Shown in pieces: positions 33,997-43,574 of a DNA stretch of 64,000 nucleotides (position 1 is its first letter; every line of letters starts with the position of its first letter). Source of the DNA: Alphaproteobacteria bacterium (lineage in GTDB: Bacteria; Pseudomonadota; Alphaproteobacteria; UBA2966); NCBI GenBank assembly GCA_018654745.1, contig JABILA010000026.1, positions 1 to 64,000 on the forward strand. The letters run 5' to 3'. The translations under genes and the position numbers were made by a program. The notes below the pieces were generated by a model that saw only the letters and a program-made list of their open reading frames with translations, had not been told where the DNA came from and searched no databases.

Positions 33997-35094
33997 ATGA
34001 CCCCGGACATGAACCAGGAACTAACCATAAGTGCGATCAATTTCACCGCTGCTGTCGTGCCGCTTGATCGGCCCGTCCATACAGCCAGCGGATCGGTTGA
34101 AGTTTCTCCACTTATACTGATTGACCTTCTGACAGAAGAGGGGGTCACCGGGCATGCCTATTTGTTCTGTTATACCCCGCTTGCCCATAAGCCTGTATTT
34201 GAAACGCTGTTGAACCTTGAGCCTTTGCTGATTGGTCAAAAGGCCGATCCGGTGAATGTCAGAAAAATCCTCGATGGGGCCTTTCGTCTGGTCGGGGATC
34301 AGGGCTTTGCGGGTATGGCTGTTGCCGGTATAGACATGGCCTGTTGGGATGCACTAGCCAGAGCGGCCGAGCTGCCCCTGAACCGCCTGCTGGGTGGCAA
34401 TAACAGCAGTCCATTGGCGACCTATGACAGCCTTGGCATGATTGCACCGGATAACATCGAAAGTGTCTTGCAGGAGACGCTGGACGCAGGTTTCAAGGCC
34501 GTGAAGATCAAACTGGGCTTTCCCGATGTGGCGACCGATATCGAGGTCGTGCGAAGGGGACGGGCAGTACTTGGTGACGACGTTGATTTTATGGTCGACT
34601 ATAACCAGTCCCTGCGCGCGCCCGAAGCTATCAGTCGTATTCAGAAGTTGAGTGAATTTGATTTGTTGTGGATTGAAGAACCTGTGCTTGCCACGGCCCA
34701 CGAAGACAGCGCCACAGTTCGCAGTTCCGTCAACACGGCCATTCAGCTGGGTGAAAACTGGTGGGGTCCAGCGGATATGAAGCTCAGTCTGGACTACGGG
34801 GCTTCGGATTTTGTGATGCCCGATGTGATGAAAATTGGTGGTGTCAGCGGTTGGAAAAAAGCGGCTGCCATGGCTGAGGCCGAAGGACTGCCGATGTCGA
34901 GCCACTTGTTTTGTGAAATTTCAGCGCATCTGATGCTGGTGACCCCGACCCGGCACTATCTTGAATACCTGGATGTGGCCAGCGCCGTGCTTCAATCGCC
35001 ACTGCAAATCGAAGACGGTGCGGCCATTGTCCCCGACCGTCCCGGCAGCGGTCTTGAATGGGACCTGGATGCTGTGAAGCATTATCAGGTCTAA
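33997..35094 (+). CDS. Enolase-superfamily enzyme (mandelate racemase-like)
   Basis: 365 residues with the two-domain fold. Catalytic KIKLGFP (the KxK motif), metal ligands D in MVDYNQ, E in IEEP and E in QLGENWWG, and the general-base His in SSHLFCE identify the mandelate racemase subgroup. These enzymes abstract an alpha proton from a carboxylate; racemisation or sugar-acid dehydration are possible. ATG 33997 has no good ribosome-binding site, whereas ATG 34009 lies 11 bases after AGGA, so the start may be there. A terminator follows the gene. Confidence 0.88.
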   Translation: MTPDMNQELTISAINFTAAVVPLDRPVHTASGSVEVSPLILIDLLTEEGVTGHAYLFCYTPLAHKPVFETLLNLEPLLIGQKADPVNVRKILDGAFRLVGDQGFAGMAVAGIDMACWDALARAAELPLNRLLGGNNSSPLATYDSLGMIAPDNIESVLQETLDAGFKAVKIKLGFPDVATDIEVVRRGRAVLGDDVDFMVDYNQSLRAPEAISRIQKLSEFDLLWIEEPVLATAHEDSATVRSSVNTAIQLGENWWGPADMKLSLDYGASDFVMPDVMKIGGVSGWKKAAAMAEAEGLPMSSHLFCEISAHLMLVTPTRHYLEYLDVASAVLQSPLQIEDGAAIVPDRPGSGLEWDLDAVKHYQV

Positions 35095-35114
35095 TTGAAT
35101 ACATTTTGATGGTT

Positions 35115-35138
35115 TTGCCTGCAAAATAGGCAATTTTT
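35115..35138 (+). terminator. Rho-independent terminator after the enolase-superfamily gene
   Basis: TTGCCT and AGGCAA pair around GCAAAAT and are followed by five T residues, 20 bases after the stop codon. The stem is short but the U tract is clear. Confidence 0.7.
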
Positions 35139-35352
35139 CCAAAATCTATCGTAAATCCTCATACTAATCGACTGGCGGCGGCGTGAATATTTGTATAAAT
35201 TAGGGCTGATTTAAAGGTTCCATTTTTGCGAGAACGCTTTCGATGACTCTTTGATCATTGAAGCTGCCCGGCGAATAGATTTTGTGCAATTTTTGTAGAA
35301 AATGGCTTGCCTGTTTTCTTTATTATTGCTCTAGCGTTGAAGGTTGATAAAG

Positions 35353-35859
35353 ATGTCGGACATCGACACGTCAGTTGGTAATCCAGTAGACAAGATTGAA
35401 GTCGGCAAGGGTTTGTATCTTGAAGCCCTGCAGCTGATTGAAAGATTGCACAGACAGTTTCTGGACGTCGTAAAGGCGGAACTGGATCGTGAAGCGATCA
35501 AGGATTGCAATAATATCCAGGCCTTGATCCTGTATAATATCGGTGAAGACGAAATGACCGTCGGTGAGCTTACGACCCGCGGATATTATCTCGGCTCCAA
35601 CGTCACCTACAATTTGAAGAAGCTGGTTGAAAACGGATTTGTCGATCAGGAACGTTCAGCCCATGACCGTCGCTCTGTGCGCATCAAACTCAGTGAAAAG
35701 GGTCTGGAATTGCACGCGTTTATGGAAAAGCTGTACCACAAACACGTTGTGACCCTGAATGAAGGCGTTATTGAAACCGAAGCGTTGGGAGATATCAACG
35801 AGGCCCTGCGCACATTGGAGCGCTTCTGGGCTGATCAATTAAGGTTTGGCGGTCGCTGA
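35353..35859 (+). CDS. ldtR: MarR-family winged-helix regulator, LdtR-like
   Basis: 168 residues from ATG 35353; the ORF track starts three codons earlier at TTG. The winged helix is preceded by a long helix (LIERLHRQFLDVVKAELDRE). The stretches INIQALILYNIG-like CNNIQALILYNIG, LTTRGYYLGSNVTYNLKKLVENGFV and ERSAHDRRSVRIKLSEKG match what I recall of the alphaproteobacterial LdtR group, regulators tied to L,D-transpeptidase and cell-envelope genes. The symbol is given from resemblance, with moderate certainty. It converges with an EamA gene two bases downstream. Confidence 0.8.
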   Translation: MSDIDTSVGNPVDKIEVGKGLYLEALQLIERLHRQFLDVVKAELDREAIKDCNNIQALILYNIGEDEMTVGELTTRGYYLGSNVTYNLKKLVENGFVDQERSAHDRRSVRIKLSEKGLELHAFMEKLYHKHVVTLNEGVIETEALGDINEALRTLERFWADQLRFGGR

Positions 35860-35861
35860 TT

Positions 35862-36782
35862 TTAGTCTGGCTTTGGCAGAACGACAGTCGCCAGGGCACC
35901 CAGTAACAAGGCAAGTGCCGTCAATTCGGTAACGCCAATTGTCTCATCCAGTATCAAGGCACCCGATACGACGCCGATGGCCGGTATCGCCAGAACCGAC
36001 AATGATGCGACGGAAGCCGGCACCATTTCAATAATCCTGAACCAGGCCCAGAAGCCGAACGCGAGCGCCAGCACAAGCGTATAGCTTACGGCCAACGCGA
36101 CCTTCGTGCCAGGCCATACCAGTGTCGCCAGATCATTCCACATCAGCGGTATAAACGGCACGCTGCCGATCAAAAATTGCCAGCCGACAACAAATGACAT
36201 CGGTTTTTGCCAGTCCATCTTTTTCATGATTACGGTGCCTGTTGCCCAGCAAATGGCACCGGCACCCATGAGAATGATGCCCATGGGCGCTTCACCCAGT
36301 GTGCTCCAGCCTTTAAGCATCAAAACGGCTATGGCCCCCAGTCCCAGTGCCAGACCCAGCCATTGCGCCGGGCGCGGACGATCACCCAGGACCGGAATGC
36401 CGATCAGAAATACCCAGAGCGGCATCGTATAGGCCATCACCGAAGCGTGGCCCGACGGCATGATTTGCAGGGCGACAGCCGAGAAATACAGAAACAAGGT
36501 GACGTTGATAATGGCCATGGCCAGAATTGGCAGCCAAAGTCTGCGGGGCAGGGCGAGGGAGCGACCCGTCATGCGAGTCAATGTGAGCAAAAAAACGCCG
36601 CAACCGAAGGCGGAGATAAACCGATACACAAAGATCGGCATACCCTCGACGGCAATTTTCATGATCGGCCAACTGGCGCCCCATACCAGGGTCAGGCCGA
36701 TCAGAAGCAACAAACCTTTCAGGGGAAGTCGGGTATCGACGTTACTTGTCCGTTGGCAGAATTGCGTAGGTTTCAATCTCAA
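35862..36782 (-). CDS. EamA/DMT-family membrane transporter
   Basis: 306 residues at most, with ten hydrophobic segments (LLLLIGLTLVWGASWPIMKIAVEGMPIF opens the first EamA repeat; SLSVLAIPAIGVVSGALILDETI lies in the second). The TTG start at 36782 makes it overlap the RidA gene by 41 bases; a TTG a little further in would shorten the overlap but no ATG is available. Coupled expression with the RidA gene is likely. Substrate unknown. Confidence 0.85.
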   Translation of the reverse strand: MRLKPTQFCQRTSNVDTRLPLKGLLLLIGLTLVWGASWPIMKIAVEGMPIFVYRFISAFGCGVFLLTLTRMTGRSLALPRRLWLPILAMAIINVTLFLYFSAVALQIMPSGHASVMAYTMPLWVFLIGIPVLGDRPRPAQWLGLALGLGAIAVLMLKGWSTLGEAPMGIILMGAGAICWATGTVIMKKMDWQKPMSFVVGWQFLIGSVPFIPLMWNDLATLVWPGTKVALAVSYTLVLALAFGFWAWFRIIEMVPASVASLSVLAIPAIGVVSGALILDETIGVTELTALALLLGALATVVLPKPD

Positions 36783-37140
36783 CCAGGGCTTTGCTCTCGA
36801 TCAAGCGGGAAATTTCGATCACCGCCATGGCCGGAAAGTTCTTGCCCATAACATCTTTCCAGGCCGCGCCAATGTCCCTGATTTCTGCAATATAGGCGTC
36901 CCGGTCCCTGATATACCAGGTCTGGCGAACGACATGTTCCGGGCCAGCACCGGCTTCAGCCAGCACATCCACCGTGTTTTGCAGCGCCTGTCGGACCTGT
37001 CCGCCAAGTTTATCAGACGGGAAACTGCCATCGGGCAGCCAGCCGATCAGTCCGGCAACATGAACTTGACGACCTTCGGCCGCAATTCCGAGTGAATATC
37101 CGCTGGGGCGGGGCCAGCCTTCCGGCAAAAGGGTTTGCAT
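36742..37140 (-). CDS. RidA-family protein (YjgF/YER057c/UK114)
   Basis: About 132 residues from ATG 37140 (MQTLLPEGWPRPSGYS); the ORF track uses a TTG five codons upstream. RidA proteins form trimers that deaminate reactive imines and enamines. GIAAEGRQVHVAGLIGW, QVRQALQNTVDVLAEAGAG, YIRDRDAYIAEIRDI and FPAMAVIEISRLIESKALVEIE fit the family. The catalytic Arg of canonical RidA (PRxA near the end of a strand) is not obvious, since the text here reads ISRLIES, so this may be a divergent subgroup. Confidence 0.87.
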   Translation of the reverse strand: MQTLLPEGWPRPSGYSLGIAAEGRQVHVAGLIGWLPDGSFPSDKLGGQVRQALQNTVDVLAEAGAGPEHVVRQTWYIRDRDAYIAEIRDIGAAWKDVMGKNFPAMAVIEISRLIESKALVEIETYAILPTDK

Positions 37141-37461
37141 TGATTTTATCCACAAAAAAGGTGAAGATTGATGTTAATTAGTAAAGCGACATATAAGAAG
37201 TCATTGTTGGAATAATATTTTAAACCTAAAATATATTTCCGGCAACTGCGGACTGGTACAGGCATTTCAGGCTGCGTCATCGAGACGCATTTGCGGATGG
37301 GCATTTTCGGGGTATATGAGCTAGACTGTTTCCAATATTGAAGGAAACCTCGCGTTGTTTTGTCATAGAATATGAGTGAGACAGAACACGTTAGCGATTT
37401 CGTTGGAAACGGGATTGCTTTGGAAATTTTATTTTGGTGGCACAAGGTGGAGCGCCGGGTT
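37141..37461. other. Intergenic region between the RidA gene and hemA
   Basis: About 320 bases without a gene, AT-rich near the RidA side. It should hold the divergent promoters of the RidA/EamA genes and hemA. I looked for an Fnr-type box (TTGATnnnnATCAA) because hemA is often oxygen-regulated; TTGATGTTAATTAG near 37170 is only a partial match. Confidence 0.35.
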
Positions 37462-38673
37462 ATGGATTACACACAGTTTTACGCTGATCGGATCGCTGAA
37501 TTGAAGCAAGAAGGCCGTTACCGGGTCTTTGCTGAATTGGCTCGACACGCTGGCGATTTCCCCCGTGCGACACGTTATATTGACGGCGAAACGCACCAGG
37601 TAACGGTTTGGTGCAGCAACGATTATCTGGGCATGGGGCAGCATCCGAAAGTCCTCGACGCCATGCGCAAGGCTTTGGGTGAAGTTGGCGCCGGTGCAGG
37701 TGGCACACGGAATATCTCGGGTACTAATCATTATCATGTGTTGCTTGAAGAAGCGCTTGCTGACTTGCATGGCAAGGAAAAGGGCCTGATTTTCACATCT
37801 GGCTATAATGCCAACGAAGCAGCGCTCAGCACCCTGGGTAAATTGCTCAAGGGTTGCATTATTTTTTCAGACTCCCTGAATCACTCCTCCATGATCGAAG
37901 GCATCCGGCATGCCGGCACGGATCGCAAGATTTTTGAACATAACGATCTTGCCGATCTAGAAGCGAAACTGAAGGCAGAGCCGCTGGAGCGACCGAAGAT
38001 TATTGCCTTTGAATCTGTGTATTCAATGGACGGTGATATCGCGCCGATTGAAGCTTTTTGCGATCTGGCAGACAAATACAATGCCATGACCTATCTGGAC
38101 GAAGTCCATGCGGTTGGCCTTTACGGTCTGCGCGGTGGCGGTGTTGCGGAACGCGAAGGTGTCATGGATCGTGTCGATGTGATCAATGGCACGCTTGGCA
38201 AGGCTTATGGTGTTGGTGGCGGCTATGTCGCCGGACCGGCTGCCATGCTTGATGCAATCCGCTCTTTCGCCCAGGCCTTTATTTTTTCAACGTCCCTCAG
38301 CCCGGTTATTGCTGCAGGCGCACTGGCCAGTGTCACCCACCTGAAACAGTCGACGGTTGAGCGTGAACGCCATCAGGAACGTGCAGCGCGCCTGAAGCGA
38401 TTGTTCCGTGATGCAGGTTTGCCTGTTATGGACTCTGTCACACATATCGTCCCGCTGATGGTGGGCGATCCGGTATTGTGTAAACAGGCCTCGGACATGC
38501 TGCTGGATGAGCACAATATCTATGTTCAGCCTATCAACTTCCCGACGGTGCCACGCGGTACAGAGCGGTTACGCTTTACCCCGACACCATTGCACACCGA
38601 CGAAATGATGGATGATCTTGTTAAATCTGTCTGTGCAATCTGGGGCCGCATCGGCCTGCAACGCGCAGCCTGA
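37462..38673 (+). CDS. hemA: 5-aminolevulinate synthase
   Basis: 403 residues from ATG 37462 ([29 protein letters not shown]), the normal length; the track's start adds 30 unrelated residues. It condenses glycine and succinyl-CoA, the Shemin route to heme used by alphaproteobacteria. [58 protein letters not shown] and the PLP-lysine region [14 protein letters not shown] are all present. Confidence 0.97.
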   Translation: MDYTQFYADRIAELKQEGRYRVFAELARHAGDFPRATRYIDGETHQVTVWCSNDYLGMGQHPKVLDAMRKALGEVGAGAGGTRNISGTNHYHVLLEEALADLHGKEKGLIFTSGYNANEAALSTLGKLLKGCIIFSDSLNHSSMIEGIRHAGTDRKIFEHNDLADLEAKLKAEPLERPKIIAFESVYSMDGDIAPIEAFCDLADKYNAMTYLDEVHAVGLYGLRGGGVAEREGVMDRVDVINGTLGKAYGVGGGYVAGPAAMLDAIRSFAQAFIFSTSLSPVIAAGALASVTHLKQSTVERERHQERAARLKRLFRDAGLPVMDSVTHIVPLMVGDPVLCKQASDMLLDEHNIYVQPINFPTVPRGTERLRFTPTPLHTDEMMDDLVKSVCAIWGRIGLQRAA

Positions 38674-38717
38674 TTACAGGCATTAAACTGAATACCTGAA
38701 TTAAGGGGGAGTGAAGA

Positions 38718-38936
38718 TTGAGCCGAGGTGGTAGCGGTGAATATCTGATCGAGATGCAGCGGATTGGTAATTCTGTGAAGGTGACAGCGGTTGACCCTGT
38801 TACCGGCATGGAAGCGTCCATCGTTGGTCCAGCGAACGCCGGTAAGCATATTCTGAGCAAGAATGCTGTGCGCAAACTCGAATATGTCATGAACAAACAG
38901 ACAAAAAGTCCGGATTCAGGCGGAATTCTTGCCTGA
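38718..38936 (+). CDS. DUF6898-like small protein
   Basis: 72 residues starting at TTG 38718, supported by a strong GGGGGAG eight bases upstream. The compact beta-rich text (EYLIEMQRIGNSVKVTAVDPVTGMEASIVGPANAG, then KNAVRKLEYVM) resembles a small alphaproteobacterial family, DUF6898, from memory. Function unknown. It lies 44 bases after hemA, probably on the same transcript. Confidence 0.75.
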   Translation: MSRGGSGEYLIEMQRIGNSVKVTAVDPVTGMEASIVGPANAGKHILSKNAVRKLEYVMNKQTKSPDSGGILA

Positions 38937-39105
38937 AAGCCCTTACGACTTGTCCAGGGTCTGTGCCACAATCACCCAAATAAAAAATCACCCGGTACGA
39001 ATTCGAAACTAACGGATCGTGCAGCTGAATAATTCGTGCAGGCCCGATGGGTAACTGTACGCCGGTGTTCCCGCAAGAAGCGGTATCACCTCAGGGAGAA
39101 CAGTT

Positions 39106-39927
39106 TTGAGTTTGGATACGAACGCTGAGACCAGCGCTACGCCCGAGGGGCAACCCGTTCTATCGATACAAGGTATATACAAGAGTTTCGGCGGCGTTCA
39201 CGCAGTCGATGGATGCTCTTTCGAAGTCAACAAGGGATCGATAACCGGTTTGATCGGCCCGAACGGGGCCGGGAAAACCACGCTTTTCACCATTGTTACA
39301 GGCTTTATCAAACCTGATTCAGGGTCAGTTCTGCTGCATGGCAAGGATGTCACCGGTGAGGAGCCACACGAGCTGTTTCACAAGGGACTTGTCAGAACCT
39401 TCCAGATTCCCCACGAATTTCACGGGCTAACGACGCTGGAAAACCTGATGGCCGTGCCGGCGGAACAGGATGGTGAAAACCTCTTTAAAACCTGGTTTAT
39501 GCCAGGGGCCGTGGCCAAACGTGAAGCCGAAGTCCGGGCGCTTGCAGAAGATACCCTGAGCTTCCTCGGTCTCGATCGTGTTCGTGATGAACTGGCAGGC
39601 AATCTGTCAGGTGGTCAGAAAAAGTTGCTGGAACTTGGACGCTCAATGATGTCGGGCGCTGAAATCGTTTTGCTGGATGAGCCGGGCGCTGGCGTTAATC
39701 CGACCTTGCTGCTGCAACTCGGTGAAAAGATCCAGCGACTGAACGAGGAGCGTGGCATTACATTCTGTATTGTTGAACACAACATGGACATGATTGCCCG
39801 CCTGTGTGATCCGGTGGTCGTAATGGCCGCTGGCAGTGTCCTGACCCAGGGCAACATGGATGACATCCGTAAAGATCAACGGGTGCTCGAAGCTTATCTG
39901 GGCTCACAAACTGCGGAGGCCAGCTGA
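39106..39927 (+). CDS. livG: Branched-chain amino-acid-type ABC transporter ATPase LivG
   Basis: 273 residues from a TTG, with GGGAGAA eight bases upstream. ABC ATPase with Walker A GPNGAGKTT, LSGGQKK signature, Walker B IVLLDEPGAG and the H loop EHNMDMI. The GVNPT segment after Walker B is the LivG type. First of livGFHM; together with LivF it drives import through LivHM. The substrate may be an amino acid or an aromatic acid, since the binding protein gene lies elsewhere. Confidence 0.95.
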   Translation: MSLDTNAETSATPEGQPVLSIQGIYKSFGGVHAVDGCSFEVNKGSITGLIGPNGAGKTTLFTIVTGFIKPDSGSVLLHGKDVTGEEPHELFHKGLVRTFQIPHEFHGLTTLENLMAVPAEQDGENLFKTWFMPGAVAKREAEVRALAEDTLSFLGLDRVRDELAGNLSGGQKKLLELGRSMMSGAEIVLLDEPGAGVNPTLLLQLGEKIQRLNEERGITFCIVEHNMDMIARLCDPVVVMAAGSVLTQGNMDDIRKDQRVLEAYLGSQTAEAS

Positions 39928-40634
39928 TGAGTGTTCTTGAACTGGTCGACGTCACCGCCGGATATGGCGAGGGTGCGGATATCCTGCACAATGTTTCTCT
40001 GAAACTGGACCCGGGTGAAATCGTTTCCATCGTCGGCCCTAACGGGGCTGGCAAATCAACAGCCATGAAAGCCATTTTTGGTTTACTGGTCATGCATGGC
40101 GGCAAGATCACCATGGGTAGCCATGACATCACCGGCATGCCGCCGGAAGAGGTCGTTGGCAAGGGCGTCGGATTTGTGCCCCAGACAGATAATGTCTTTC
40201 CGAACCTGTCTGTGGAAGAGAACCTGGAGATGGGTGCCTTTACCTATGACGGTCCCCTGGAGGGACGTCTTAAAAATGTCTACGAATTGTTTCCGCCGTT
40301 GCTCGAGAAGCGCAATCAGGCGGCAGGGACCTTGTCCGGTGGACAGCGTCAGATGGTGGCCATGGGTCGCGCCCTGATGCTGGAACCCCAGGTGCTGATG
40401 CTGGATGAGCCGACGGCCGGACTGTCGCCCAAATACGCACAGGAAATCTTTGAACTGGTTATCCAGGTCAACGCATCCGGGACACCGGTCTTGATGGTCG
40501 AACAGAATGCCAGACAGGCATTGGCCATATCACATCGCGGTTACGTACTTGTCGACGGCCAGAACCGGCACGAAGGCAGCGGACCCGAGCTTATCGCCGA
40601 CCGTGAGGTCGCCGAAATGTTTCTGGGAGGTTGA
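39927..40634 (+). CDS. livF: Branched-chain amino-acid-type ABC transporter ATPase LivF
   Basis: 235 residues. Walker A GPNGAGKST, Q loop PQTDNVFPNLSVEENL, signature LSGGQRQMVAMGRAL, Walker B VLMLDEPTAGLSPK and H-loop region VEQNARQAL, where Asn-Ala replaces the usual His as is common in LivF. The ATG overlaps the livG stop by one base. Confidence 0.95.
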   Translation: MSVLELVDVTAGYGEGADILHNVSLKLDPGEIVSIVGPNGAGKSTAMKAIFGLLVMHGGKITMGSHDITGMPPEEVVGKGVGFVPQTDNVFPNLSVEENLEMGAFTYDGPLEGRLKNVYELFPPLLEKRNQAAGTLSGGQRQMVAMGRALMLEPQVLMLDEPTAGLSPKYAQEIFELVIQVNASGTPVLMVEQNARQALAISHRGYVLVDGQNRHEGSGPELIADREVAEMFLGG

Positions 40635-40652
40635 GCGTGAAAGAGATTCAAC

Positions 40653-41552
40653 ATGGGTGATCTACTGCTTTTTATCAATTTCTATCTGATCCCCGGTATT
40701 GTCCTGGGTTCGATTTACGCGCTGGGTGCTATCGGCGTTTCCATGGTCTTCGGCATTCTCAGGTTTGCCCACTTTGCCCATGGTGACATGATGACCCTGG
40801 GGGCTTTTATTGCATTTTCGGCCATCGGCTGGCTGGGCGTTGGTCCTATATTGGCGCTGCCATTTGCGATGATTGGCACCATTGTTGTGACCCTTGGCAT
40901 CGACAGGGTTTTCTATAAACCGCTGCGAGAGAAATCAACGATCATTGTTGTCATAGCATCCTTTGGTGTGGCCCTGATGTTGCGTTCGTTGATCATGGTC
41001 GTCTGGGGCGTGAACACGGAAACCTATTCCTCCGGTATTTCCATGCCACTGGTTTTCCTCGACAGCTTCCGCATAGCCGAGCGACATATCTGGATGATGG
41101 CAATAACCATCGCTGCCATGCTGGGCATTCACTGGACCTTATCCAAAACCCGGATCGGCAAAGCCATGCGCGCTGTCAGCGATTCGCCTGAACTGTCGCG
41201 CCTTGCCGGTATCTCAACGGAAAAAGTTGTTCAGGCCACCTGGATCATCGGTGCTGGTCTGGCGGCAATTGGCGGTGTTTTTATCGCCTGGGATTCGCAA
41301 ATTCATGCCAACGCCGGCTGGGACTTGATCCTGCCAATTTTCGCCGCCGCAATTCTGGGCGGTATTGGCAAAGCCTATGGTGCCATGGCAGGTGGCATGG
41401 TCATCGGTATCGCTGAAGAAGTTTCGTCCTATCCCTGGCTCGGGGATGGCCCGTTGCTCTCGCCTGGTTATAAGACCGGCATCGCCTTTGCGATCATGGT
41501 CATCATGTTGATCTGGCGACCCAGTGGTCTCTTCCGCGGGAGGGTCTATTAA
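40653..41552 (+). CDS. livH: Branched-chain amino-acid-type ABC permease LivH
   Basis: 299 residues with about eight membrane segments. LivH features: GSIYALGAIGVSMVFGILRFAHFAHGDMMTLGAF at the start, RVFYKPLR-like DRVFYKPLREKS, MRAVSDSPELSRLAGIS (the EAA-type coupling loop) and AAILGGIGKAYGAMAGGMVIGIAEE. It follows livF by 18 bases. Confidence 0.94.
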   Translation: MGDLLLFINFYLIPGIVLGSIYALGAIGVSMVFGILRFAHFAHGDMMTLGAFIAFSAIGWLGVGPILALPFAMIGTIVVTLGIDRVFYKPLREKSTIIVVIASFGVALMLRSLIMVVWGVNTETYSSGISMPLVFLDSFRIAERHIWMMAITIAAMLGIHWTLSKTRIGKAMRAVSDSPELSRLAGISTEKVVQATWIIGAGLAAIGGVFIAWDSQIHANAGWDLILPIFAAAILGGIGKAYGAMAGGMVIGIAEEVSSYPWLGDGPLLSPGYKTGIAFAIMVIMLIWRPSGLFRGRVY

Positions 41553-42517
41553 TGTCAGACCAGATGATCGGCTACTCAAGCTATTTAATTACCTTGCTGA
41601 CGATGGTCGCGATTTATGGCGTCATGGGCCTGGGGCTGAACCTCAACTGGGGTGTTACCGGTCTGTTCAATGTCGGTATCGCAGGCTTCTTTGCCATTGG
41701 TGCCTACACCGCAGCCATTCTGACCACGGAAGAAACCGGCAAGCATATTGGCGGTTTCGACATGCCATTCTGGGTCGGGGCCATCGCGGCAATGATTACG
41801 TCGGCGATCCTCGCCTGGTTTGTCGGCAAGATTTGTATCAGGTTACGCAGTGACTATCTGGCTATCGCCACTATCGGTATTGCCGAAATCCTGCGTCTGA
41901 TTCTGAAAAATGAAATGTGGGCCACCAATGGCGCCCGGGGTATCTCGAACATTCCCAAGCCCTTCGAAAGCCTCGGCGGCCTCGCCGGACCTCTGGCTTT
42001 CCTGGCGCTGGTCGTGGGCATTCTGATTGTCGTTTATGTCTTGTTGGAGAAGGGGCAGCATTCACCCTGGGGCCGGATCATGCGCGCCATTCGGGACAAT
42101 GAACTTGCTGCCAGGGCTTCGGGTAAAAACGTCGAACGCCTGCGCCTTGAAGCCTTTATTATTGGCTCATCCATCATGGGTCTGGGCGGTGCGCTCAGTG
42201 CCCACTATTTCAAGTTCATCGGCCTTGAAGCTACCGAGCCTTTGCTCACCACATTCCTGATCTGGGTGATGATGATTGTCGGCGGCAGCGGCAATAATCG
42301 CGGTGTCCTGTTGGGTGCCTTGATCATTTGGTCGCTCTGGTCCATGTCCGAAATGGTCATCCAGGCCTTCAGCCTGACCGGTGAATTTGCTGTCCGCGTT
42401 CCTTACATGCGCATGTTCATCATCGGCCTGGTCCTCAACATCGTCTTGCAGAAATACGGCCAGGGCATCCTCCCCGAACGCCACCCCGGCGGCAAAGACG
42501 CCCAGCCGAAACGGTAG
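41552..42517 (+). CDS. livM: Branched-chain amino-acid-type ABC permease LivM
   Basis: 321 residues with about nine membrane segments. VMGLGLNLNWGVTGLFNVGIAGFFAIGAYTAAIL and the coupling loop GRIMRAIRDNELAARASGKNVERLRLEAFIIGS are LivM hallmarks. The ATG overlaps the livH stop by one base, giving tight coupling. No binding-protein gene follows; the accessory block begins 140 bases later. Confidence 0.94.
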   Translation: MSDQMIGYSSYLITLLTMVAIYGVMGLGLNLNWGVTGLFNVGIAGFFAIGAYTAAILTTEETGKHIGGFDMPFWVGAIAAMITSAILAWFVGKICIRLRSDYLAIATIGIAEILRLILKNEMWATNGARGISNIPKPFESLGGLAGPLAFLALVVGILIVVYVLLEKGQHSPWGRIMRAIRDNELAARASGKNVERLRLEAFIIGSSIMGLGGALSAHYFKFIGLEATEPLLTTFLIWVMMIVGGSGNNRGVLLGALIIWSLWSMSEMVIQAFSLTGEFAVRVPYMRMFIIGLVLNIVLQKYGQGILPERHPGGKDAQPKR

Positions 42518-42657
42518 AGGTTGCAGCTTTTCTATATTGCATAATCACATAGCCGTGCTCGTGCTTGACACGGCTATCCACGTCTTGGGCATTTAGGACT
42601 GAATGGATTAACTGTATACAGCCTTAGTCTTTCTCAGAGAGAATAATAGGTCAGAAC

Positions 42658-43551
42658 ATGATAATCGAAGGCTACGGATTAACATTGACCTCGCTGCCAA
42701 ATATTTCAGAATCGGTTCCGGGAGCCAACCTCAAGCAGCATGACTTGCTTCTTGAACTGATAGCATTTGCCGAGTCGATATTTCCTGAATTAAATGTCGA
42801 AGGGCAAGAAACCCTTGAAGAACAACAGAAGTTGCTTGCTTTAGTTACGTTGGTCAGGTTGCAGGAAGTTGTCCAAGCGATAGCAATTCTTGCTGCGCAC
42901 GGTGCCCGAGAAGAACTAAAGTCAAATTTCCGTATTTTCCTGGATGCGTATTGGGTACATGCTAATATCTGCAATGATGTTGAATTTATAGGTCCTTATC
43001 TTCGCACCGACGACAAAGCCCGCTTAAAACTTCTTAATTCAGCTAAACAACACAGTGGTCCCGTGTTTCACAAAGTGAACGAACTTGCTACCCCCGAACT
43101 AAAAGGTGAATTGGAGCAACGAATAAAGGATGAAGGAATTCTGGAATTCCAATCTCAACGAAATGCGCAAAATGTTGGTTGTGGGGAAATATACAACTCA
43201 ATGTTCAGACTTTGGAGCGCCTCTGTCCACACCACACCTAGATGTTTAGAGAATTATATCCAAATAGATGACGACGGAAAACCAACTTCAATTACCCACC
43301 GACCAGACCCTAAAGCGACTAATCAACTGGTCTACGATGCAATCCACTTTTTCATAAAGTCGCTCAGTGGGACGGGCGAAGTTTTTGATTTAGGCTTGGC
43401 GGTCAAGTTGGACGATTTTGAAAACCGACTAGAGGCAGTCCAGAAAGATGTTAACTTAAGTCAAGATAGAGCTTCCATCGTTACTCATATTCTTGACACC
43501 ATATTTGGCCTATTTGGATATCAACTCGCCAAACTTCCAAAACATCGGTAA
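42658..43551 (+). CDS. DUF5677-like protein of unknown function
   Basis: 297 residues, mostly helical. The middle LKSNFRIFLDAYWVHANICND and IYNSMFRLWSASVHTTPRCLENYI resemble DUF5677-type proteins, where an Arg-rich helix and a Y-x-x-x-x-x-x-VH motif recur; this is from memory. Base composition is visibly lower in GC than in the flanking liv and MaoC genes, with codons such as AAA, ATA and TTA, suggesting horizontal acquisition. It is convergent with the protease gene, their stops only 23 bases apart. Role unknown; possible member of a defence or stress module. Confidence 0.6.
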   Translation: MIIEGYGLTLTSLPNISESVPGANLKQHDLLLELIAFAESIFPELNVEGQETLEEQQKLLALVTLVRLQEVVQAIAILAAHGAREELKSNFRIFLDAYWVHANICNDVEFIGPYLRTDDKARLKLLNSAKQHSGPVFHKVNELATPELKGELEQRIKDEGILEFQSQRNAQNVGCGEIYNSMFRLWSASVHTTPRCLENYIQIDDDGKPTSITHRPDPKATNQLVYDAIHFFIKSLSGTGEVFDLGLAVKLDDFENRLEAVQKDVNLSQDRASIVTHILDTIFGLFGYQLAKLPKHR

Positions 43552-43574
43552 AACGAGCACCTTCCATAAAGTGA

